A program made the translations under genes and the position numbers. A stretch of 64,000 nt of DNA, from assembly GCA_035610365.1 (NCBI GenBank), contig CM069436.1:86925912-86989911 (forward strand), in the 5' to 3' direction. This document shows, in pieces, positions 57,001 through 64,000 of this stretch. Every line of letters starts with the position of its first letter. Positions within the stretch are counted from its first letter, which is position 1. A model generated the notes under the pieces. That model saw nothing but the letters and a program-made list of their open reading frames with translations, was not told the origin of the DNA and ran no database searches. This stretch comes from Aquatica leii. Lineage: Eukaryota > Arthropoda > Insecta > Coleoptera > Lampyridae.

Positions 57001-60000
57001 GTCTTGACTAACTGGCTTTACCCCCGTCTATTACAACATCGTATCCTTTCCTGCCTACTTAGTTTTCAGCCTGACATGCGAGGATAAGTCACAGTGTAAG
57101 TGCCTCGCTGATCCTCGTCATGCTCACATAGCACGAACCTGATACATAGCCCATTTAACTCGTCTAACTAAGCAATCCTTTCTTCTCGTAACATATCCTA
57201 AATAGTTCTGTCCTATATGTGGCGAACTTGAACCAAGCAAATTCAGGTGGTTTAGTGGGTCCAAATCCTACTCCTCCTCCTCTATCATTTTCTGCACAAA
57301 GTTGCATATTTGCAACTAGTTTTTAAAAAATAAACAAAATTTTAATTTTGACAGCGTTACTTGTCAATAGATCATTGACTTTTACTGTCATTAAATCCAA
57401 CGCCAACTTTTCTATCTTCCGTACTAATTTATTGTTTTCTATAAATAAAGTTTATTTAAAAATGATGCATTTTAGTATTTTTCTCACTTTCCTGTAACAA
57501 TATTTCAGTTAATAATATTGTTTTCAAAATATTTAAACAAATGCATCTTAAAGGTTAAGCGCAAACGTTTGAAAAACTGTCGTGTGAATACGCGAGTATT
57601 CAAAAATTCAAAAAAAGAAAAACATACAATTTAACAAATACTAAAAATCTACTCTAATAATCGGGTTTTGAATTTAAACTTTATAATAAATTGCATAGTG
57701 TGTGCTGCAAACGGTGCATCGAGTGTGGGTCATTTGCATATAAGGACATTTTAATTGTAATGTTCAGAGAAATAACCATAATAACTGTAATAAGTAGCGA
57801 AACGCGCAGCTTGTTTAATTTAAAATTAACAAGTTGGTAATTACAGATGAACTCATACCAAATAGATACCAAACACCGCATATAAGAGAAACTGGTTAAG
57901 TTAATATAGAATTAAGTGCATAAATGCCATAATGATATCCATTTTCGCGATTAAATCCGTTGGTCGTGTAACAGTAGCACCATCGAGATAGTAATAATAT
58001 CCCCACTAGAGGTCCCAACTTCCTGTTAATAGTGCTTTAATTTCCGCCGCAAGTTTCTATATTGATTAGAAACAATTATTGTTACAAACAGAACTTTACG
58101 CATCGTTGCACGTTTCCCATAGCGTTATTGAAACATCGCATTATCTTTGTGTGCTTAAAATTAAACACGAACCACCAATCTATTTTTTCCTTATAGTTTT
58201 ATTCTTGAAAAATTAATTTAAAACTACATAATATCCGACTGCATACAAATGAGTTTTTAATTAACACCGGCATTCTTCTCCGACACGTAAATAAGCACCG
58301 AGATGCAACAAAACAAACGTCCGAAAGTTAATTAACGATGCATTTGTTACGGAAAAACAAACTTCTGTCAAATTTAATAACACGTCCTGTCACGTTAATT
58401 CATAATTGATAACACAAACACACTTTTATATAAAAAAAAAAAAACGTGTAGTGAAATGACAACCACCCTCGAGTTTTTGCGCCCTCAAAAGTCTATTAGA
58501 ACCATAAGCCATAACATATACCCCTATTAGAAAACTTTTTTGTTAGCATGCAGACTGCTCGCATCTGCAATTCACCTTAGTCATTTTTCCCTTCAAAGTT
58601 ACATTTTCCCAGTCTAGACTCCCCTTAGATTGATTCGCCAATCTCGAGGATCATCCGGCTCAAACCAAGTTTTAAAAGTATTATATTTTGCAAAGCTTAC
58701 TTTTATGATTGATATGTAAATAACTTGAAAGACGAAACTGTTCCTTTATTTTAGCTTTCACAATTTTCGATCGGCACGTGTTTTCAATTTTGAACAAATA
58801 ATTAATCAGCGTTTCAAGATAAAAAGCTCAGATAATACGTAATCAAACATTATTGATTAACTTTTTATTGTATGTTACAAATGCTTAACGAGTCGATAAT
58901 CGTACATAGAAGTGTCAATCAAAACTTTTGAAAACATACTTTTGTTCTATTACTAAAACGTTTTATTTGTAAATATTTGTCAATCTCAATAAACTTTGAA
59001 CTAAAAATGCTTCATCTGTTTCACACAAACTTAATGTTCATGAACAAGGTTTTGTCTTATTCCTAAAACGTTTACTTTGTAAATATTTGTAGATTATAAT
59101 AGTTACAGTCAATGGTAACTTAAGGTGTTTCAAAAACAAAAACTAAACATGCTGTTTTGTAATAATTTAAAATAAACAATATTTGATGCAGCGCTCGCGC
59201 GTACATAACTAAGGTAGAACGTATCTAAAACCTGTATTGGTTATTACGGTTTTGTTGTAGTTTATTAAATTGATTATATTATTAAAAAATCTATAGATGT
59301 ACACCATGAAGAAACTGCTCCACCATATACCAAAAAAACCGCACAAAAATTATATACACATCCAAACAAACAAGTAAAAAGACTTAAGATACAAGTCAAA
59401 ATGAATGAGTGAGTACAGTCAAAACACGTTCCTAATTAGAAAAACAATACAATGCATTAGTTAGATAACCTTGGTATGATTTTTCGTGCTGTATGAATTT
59501 TGCCCAGTTTACACGCTAGAGGTTACTGGTAATCATTTCTGCATCTAACGTTAATAAAACAGCACGTGTGTTAACACAGTAATTTCTACCTTTTAAATAT
59601 GGTGGAACATTCTCGCAGTTTGTCGGTAAATCAATTGCAATTTTGATGTGTTGTTTGTGAGAGATTATCTGGGGTAAGAATGCATTTCCATTTTTCAACG
59701 CAATTTATTTTTTATTATCATAGCAAGTTTGGTTAACCGCACGTGCTTATTACCTTGGAAAATTTCAATGACTGGCAAATAAGACATACACGGAAGACAA
59801 TTACTAAACCGCATTAGTTAGATGTCAATCATATCAGTTATTAACATACGTTAGATTGGCAATTGAAACCAGCGTTTGTATAACCCATGCATGGGCAAAT
59901 AATTTCGAAGAATTGGTGGCACACTTCTTAATTTAACATAAACTTAACGCACTTTGGTTTTAATTATCCTATAAAACTTTTAGCATCGATTGTATATGTG

Positions 60001-60318
60001 TATTGTATATTTAATTATACACACTTTCACTGTCATTATTGTGTAATCACTATTATTATTTCGTGATAATTTAATTTTTATTTGTATGCACCTACTTTAA
60101 TGTACTGAATGCAACGTTAAAGCATTTACTGCTTATATGTGCGAGGTGTTGCCTAATTAAAGAGTCCGTTAATACTAGTTTTTTTACTGTGATATTTCTC
60201 ATTCTAGTTACTCTTTTATTCTGTTTATGTTGTCGTTGAAATAAATATACTCGTTGTTAGACTTGTGTTAATCGATTTATCTACCTTAAGCGTTGTCCGG
60301 TAAAAACGAGTATCTGTA
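57001..60318. other. Gene-free stretch with a 110-bp tandem duplication
   Basis: No supported gene. The segment around TACTAAAACGTTTTATTTGTAAATATTTGT (about 58950-58980, shown only in part) recurs about 110 bp later near 59060-59090. The first few hundred bases may be LINE 3' sequence. Confidence 0.4.
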
Positions 60319-61738
60319 TACAGGGTGTCCCACGAGGTACTGTACATACTGAAATGGTATGTTCCTTAGGTCAATTTAAGTAGAAAAGTCCTATAAACAT
60401 AGGTCCAATTCGCCATAGTTACACAGATACAAGCGTTCAAAGTTTATAACTGATCACACATTTTTTGAAAATTAATTATTCTTAGTCAACTGGGAAACAA
60501 AAGCCAAACATTTTTCTAACGAAGAATATGCTATCATTTACATTTATGGATTTTGTAATGAAAATGCGAGATCTGCCGTTAGGGAATATGAACGAAGATT
60601 TCCCAACAGGAGGGTGCCAAATCACCAAACCTTTTCTTCTGTGTTTCAACATGTACGGACTCATGGTTTATTTCCATCAGTTTCAACAAGATCTGACCGT
60701 CCTGTGCAGTTAAATGTGAATGAGCAGGAAAACATTCTACAGATGGTTGATCGGAGTCCAGGGTTGAGTACTAGAAGAACTTCTTCTCGAACGGGACCCC
60801 GTATGTCAGTATGGCAAACATTACATGATGGGCTTTTGTATCCCTATCACATACAACAGGTTCAGCATCTGGAACCTGGAGATTTTGCTGCCCGGTTGAA
60901 TTTCTGCCACTGGCTACAGGTAAATCCACAATTACTTCCATTCATTTTATTTAGCGACGAGGCACAATTTACTAGAGATGGAGTGAACAATACACGTAAT
61001 TCTCATTTGTGGTCATATCAAAATCCACATGGCACAACAGATACTAACTCTAGCGCAGATTTTCTGTTAACGTATGGTGTGGTATGATTGACGATCAACT
61101 TATTGGACCTTTTTTCTTTGAGGAACGTCTGTCAGGAGAAGCATATGCTAACTTTTTGCGGAATGAATTGCTACCGCAAGACAACAAATGTTTCTGCAAC
61201 ATGATGGAGCTCCTCCACATTTTAGTCGGCATGTGACCGACTATCTAAATGTTGCTTACCCCAATAGGTGGATTGGGCGTGGAGGCCCGCATGCTTGGCC
61301 ACCGAGATCGCCCGATCTCACAACTTTGGACTTCTATCTGTGGGGCCATGTGAAAAGTTTAGTATACGAGGTAAAAGTTAATACCAGAGCTGAACTAATA
61401 CAGCGTATCCTGGATGTGTGTCAACAAACACGGAAGAACCAGCAGGTGCTTCGAGCAGCTACTCGGTCCATTTTAGATCGCAGCCATCGTTGTATTAATG
61501 CCGAAGGAGGTCATTTTGAGCATTTGTTGTGATTTTTTTGTTTGTTTTTTTATGTTTGTTTTATAGTTCGATTTCTGTTTTCAATAATAATAATTTCCAA
61601 AAAACGTGTGAGCATTTATAAACTTTGAACGCTTGTATCTGTGTAACTATGGCGAATTGAACCTATGTTTATAGGACTTAAATTGACCTAAGAAACATAC
61701 CATTTCAGTATGTACAGTACCTCGTGGGACACCCTGTA
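60319..61738 (+). mobile_element. Mariner-like transposon with long inverted repeats
   Basis: It starts TACAGGGTGTCCCACGAGG and ends with the inverse, flanked by TA duplications (60317-60318 and 61739-61740). The inverted repeats extend about 155 bp and are nearly identical apart from an insertion of about 9 bp on the left (near 60382-60392). Size (1420 bp) and TA targets fit the Tc1/mariner superfamily. Confidence 0.9.
60477..61532 (+). pseudogene. DUF4817-type mariner transposase, broken
   Basis: The N-terminal helix-turn-helix reads AIIYIYGFCNENARSAVREY and RRFPNRRVPNHQTF. The catalytic half has ILFSDEAQFTRDG, LQHDGAPPHFSRHV and WPPRSPDLTTLDFYLWG, which supply the three acidic residues. 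The frame changes at the T run 61060-61063 before VNVWCGMIDDQLIGP. A second change or small deletion lies near 61172-61180, where about ten expected residues are missing. No ATG is found in the N-terminal frame. Otherwise it is well preserved, so inactivation is recent. Confidence 0.85.
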
Positions 61739-61740
61739 TA

Positions 61741-62549
61741 TTTCTCGGCGTTTTGGCACTGTTTTAATTAAATTATAATCGGCTGAATCTTATTAGTTGC
61801 ACACCCACGGACGACTCTCCGAGATTCTGAACTACCGTTGCTTCTTTTGGGCGATGAAGTTACTGGTAAGTGATCGCACTTCAGCCTAGCACAGTTTTAA
61901 GCTCTTACGGTAACAACTGTTTCAAGTAGCCAAACACTACTGTTGTATTTAAATACTTAAGTTAGTGAAGATTTGAGATATCGTAAAATCTCAAGTAAAT
62001 GAAATTTACAATTCCAAACAACGCATCTATCATAAACGCAATAAGGATCCATTCAAGATTTCTCCCTCCAACCGTGATCAAACGACTATTTTAAAATACA
62101 CGTGCAAAAATTTTTTCAACGGACTAAAGACGAGTCCGAAGTACTCATGCTTGTGCTCGTATGGTTTACAATTTTAACTTAAACCTACGTTCAAACAGAA
62201 TTTATCAGTTTCTGATAATTTAACTCAAAAAGATCTGATCTGATCAATCATTACAATATCAAACAATGAAACCTAAAGAGTGAAGCAAAGAGATAACCAA
62301 ATAAGTTAAATTATGATACATAGACTAAACCACATGTAGATGATAAGTGCAATTTATTCAACTGACTGACTATATTACTGCCAAAAAAAGAAGGTCATTT
62401 TTTTCAACTGAAAGACATTAAGATAAACTGTCTAGTAGCAACAACCATTGTATCAGAAAATTCAAATTTTGCCATTACACTAAAATCTAAAAAAATAATG
62501 AACCAGTTCAAAAGCTCTCAGAACTCTTCCAAAACATATTCAAAAAAAG
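61741..62549. other. Gene-free stretch
   Basis: Nothing supported on either strand. Confidence 0.4.
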
Positions 62550-62837
62550 GTGAGAGTCAAAACAGCTGATATTTTAAAGAAGTCTACAATACCGAGATCC
62601 ATTGTCAACCAAAATAAAACAATCGCTCTAAAAGAACTCAAAACCAACCAAAAATTCATCATACTCCTAGCTAACAAAGGAAATTTCACTGTACTGATAA
62701 ACACCAGTGATTCCATGAACAAAGCAAACGTTTTACTACAAAATTCGGTATATAAAAAATTTAAAAAAAAATCTAATAATCTGCTATTAAATCCGACAGC
62801 ACGATTCCAAGACATCAGAAAAGGTGCTAACTTCTAA
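62550..62837 (+). pseudogene. Penelope-like element, N-terminal RT fragment
   Basis: ALKELKTNQKFIILLANKGN, then FTVLINTSDSMNKANVLLQN and VYKKFKKK match the 'AIxxLKxNxDIVILxADKGNxTVVxNKxDYxxK' block before Penelope reverse transcriptase domains. The rest is missing. Confidence 0.65.
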
Positions 62838-62889
62838 CCTATATAGATTCAAAAATTAAAATTAAAAAAAAACTGAGACCTGGTTCACA

Positions 62890-63351
62890 AGAACACTGAA
62901 TAAAAAATATTTTTTACAAAAGACCTTGTTCTTATTTATGTTTGAATGACAAACGCAACATCTGCAGAAGCGATAGTAAATCTAGCAATCTAGCGCTGCA
63001 CCAGATATGTACTCCAAAACTTTCAAAAAACTTTTTTTCAAAAGAAAAAACAAAGAACAACAAGTAATATAGAACGCCAATCTACAAGTGCCGTTGTCCC
63101 CGTGGTACGACGGGCCCTCTTCTCAACCTCGCATAACAAAAAATAACCTTTACAAAAGACCTTGTCCCTATTTATGTTTAAACGACAGACGCGATATCTA
63201 CAGAAGCGATAGTGAAACTAGCAAAGACTTCACCAGATATGTTCACCAAGACATTAGAAAACGTTTTTTCGAAAGAAAGAACGCTAATGCCAAAACAAAA
63301 AAGAAAAAAAACCGCTCTAGTAAAAACTCCTATGCCTGCGCAATACAGTAA
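62890..63351 (+). pseudogene. Tandemly duplicated exon-like ORF with CaaX-like end
   Basis: A segment of about 150-200 bp occurs twice. The first copy (about 62900-63060) has stops. The second (63135-63351) stays open: LYKRPCPYLCLNDRRDIYRS, DFTRYVHQDIRKRFFERKN, then a lysine-rich stretch ending NSYACAIQ-stop. A polybasic tail plus C-A-I-Q resembles a prenylation signal. I do not recognise the protein. A possible acceptor (CTACAAG-type) lies near 63090. It may be the last exon of a host gene with a decayed duplicate upstream, or debris. Confidence 0.4.
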
Positions 63352-64000
63352 CTAAACTATATGAGCACATAAATATAACAAAGATAATGAAAATACCGCA
63401 AAGTTTATGCCAATAACGTGCAAGTACATATTCCAATGAATTGTCTGACGCTAAATTTTACACCAACTCATTAAATAACATAGTATGTACTATAACAAAA
63501 AAGGAAAAACTTCTTCCTAAGATTCTCGAGGATGTTTTGCATCTCTACCGTTACCGATATAATTGATCGCTAACTTAAATATTAGATATTCATAAAAACG
63601 TGAAGCCAAATCGGCCATTTGTAAAGTAAGCAAAATTTGCTTATTAGTCAGTTCGAATGCAATTGTGTTAGCGACATATATGATGATACAGTTTTCTGTG
63701 ATTGTACATACTTCGGTGCATTTACCATAAGATTGAAGTTGCGACTCATCTTGTATATCACTTGTAACTTAACATAACGTATCCCCTGGGTTAAGCAACC
63801 TATCGGGCGCGTCTCTCAGAAGGTAAGAAGGATGTCATGGTACGCAGCTTAACGACTTAAGCCAGGGCAATCTTATTTACCATGGAAGGTGTTGGAATCG
63901 CAACCTAAAATCCGTACGTATTCCAATATTGTTATCACACAAACCACCTCTCCCAGCTCAAGCTGTAGTGTTGTGGAATGAGCTAACGCTAGAATAAACG
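63352..64000. other. Gene-free right end
   Basis: No supported feature. Confidence 0.4.

Noticed and set aside
1-64000. CRISPR arrays or bacterial operons
   Set aside because: No regularly spaced identical repeats with unique spacers. Genes have introns and TATA/initiator promoters, so the DNA is eukaryotic.

Overview
The window looks like AT-rich insect nuclear DNA, possibly from a beetle. No gene here fixes the species. The evidence is short spliceable exons, TATA plus TCAGT-type core promoters, and a dense population of arthropod transposons (Polinton/Maverick, Tc1/mariner, piggyBac, Penelope-like, CR1/Jockey-, LOA/I-, R1- and RTE-like LINEs, a tRNA-derived SINE).

The centrepiece is a Polinton (Maverick) of about 15.3 kb at 16474-31748, bounded by near-identical terminal inverted repeats. 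Its left arm (16.5-18.8 kb) is non-coding and repetitive. A spliced protein-primed DNA polymerase B gene runs rightwards (18880-23157). Ten compact genes run leftwards from 30961 to 23706: unknown, packaging ATPase, small basic/hydrophobic protein, conserved Polinton protein, chromodomain integrase, minor capsid (penton) protein, pVI-like protein, major capsid protein, RNase H-fold-like nuclease candidate and adenain-type cysteine protease. This is a full virus-like set: integrase and polymerase for transposition and replication, and ATPase, protease and two capsid proteins for particle formation. Most of the long genes are interrupted by single-base frame changes, nearly all in short homopolymer runs and almost without in-frame nonsense codons. 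That suggests assembly error or very recent damage rather than old decay.

Flanks. 1-16.4 kb holds remnants of a Penelope-like element, an RTE-like LINE, a CR1/Jockey-like LINE with a PHD-finger ORF1, a mariner interrupted by a LOA/I-like LINE, and a Tc1-like transposase. At 32192-32325, 443 bp right of the Polinton, lies a probable minus-strand host exon with clean splice sites, so the Polinton may sit in an intron. At 33.55-33.86 kb there is a heat-shock-type promoter (four HSE cores, TATA, initiator) followed by a splice donor but no ORF. From 37 to 40.4 kb is a piggyBac-like element with TTAA target duplications, invaded by a 1.3 kb dispersed element. The same element also interrupts an R1-like LINE at 52-57 kb and has fragments at 1-330 and 14.2 kb. 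A fairly young mariner-like element with about 155 bp inverted repeats lies at 60319-61738. The right end holds a Penelope fragment and a duplicated exon-like ORF ending in a CaaX-like motif.

All homology calls were made by eye from motifs. No database was searched.
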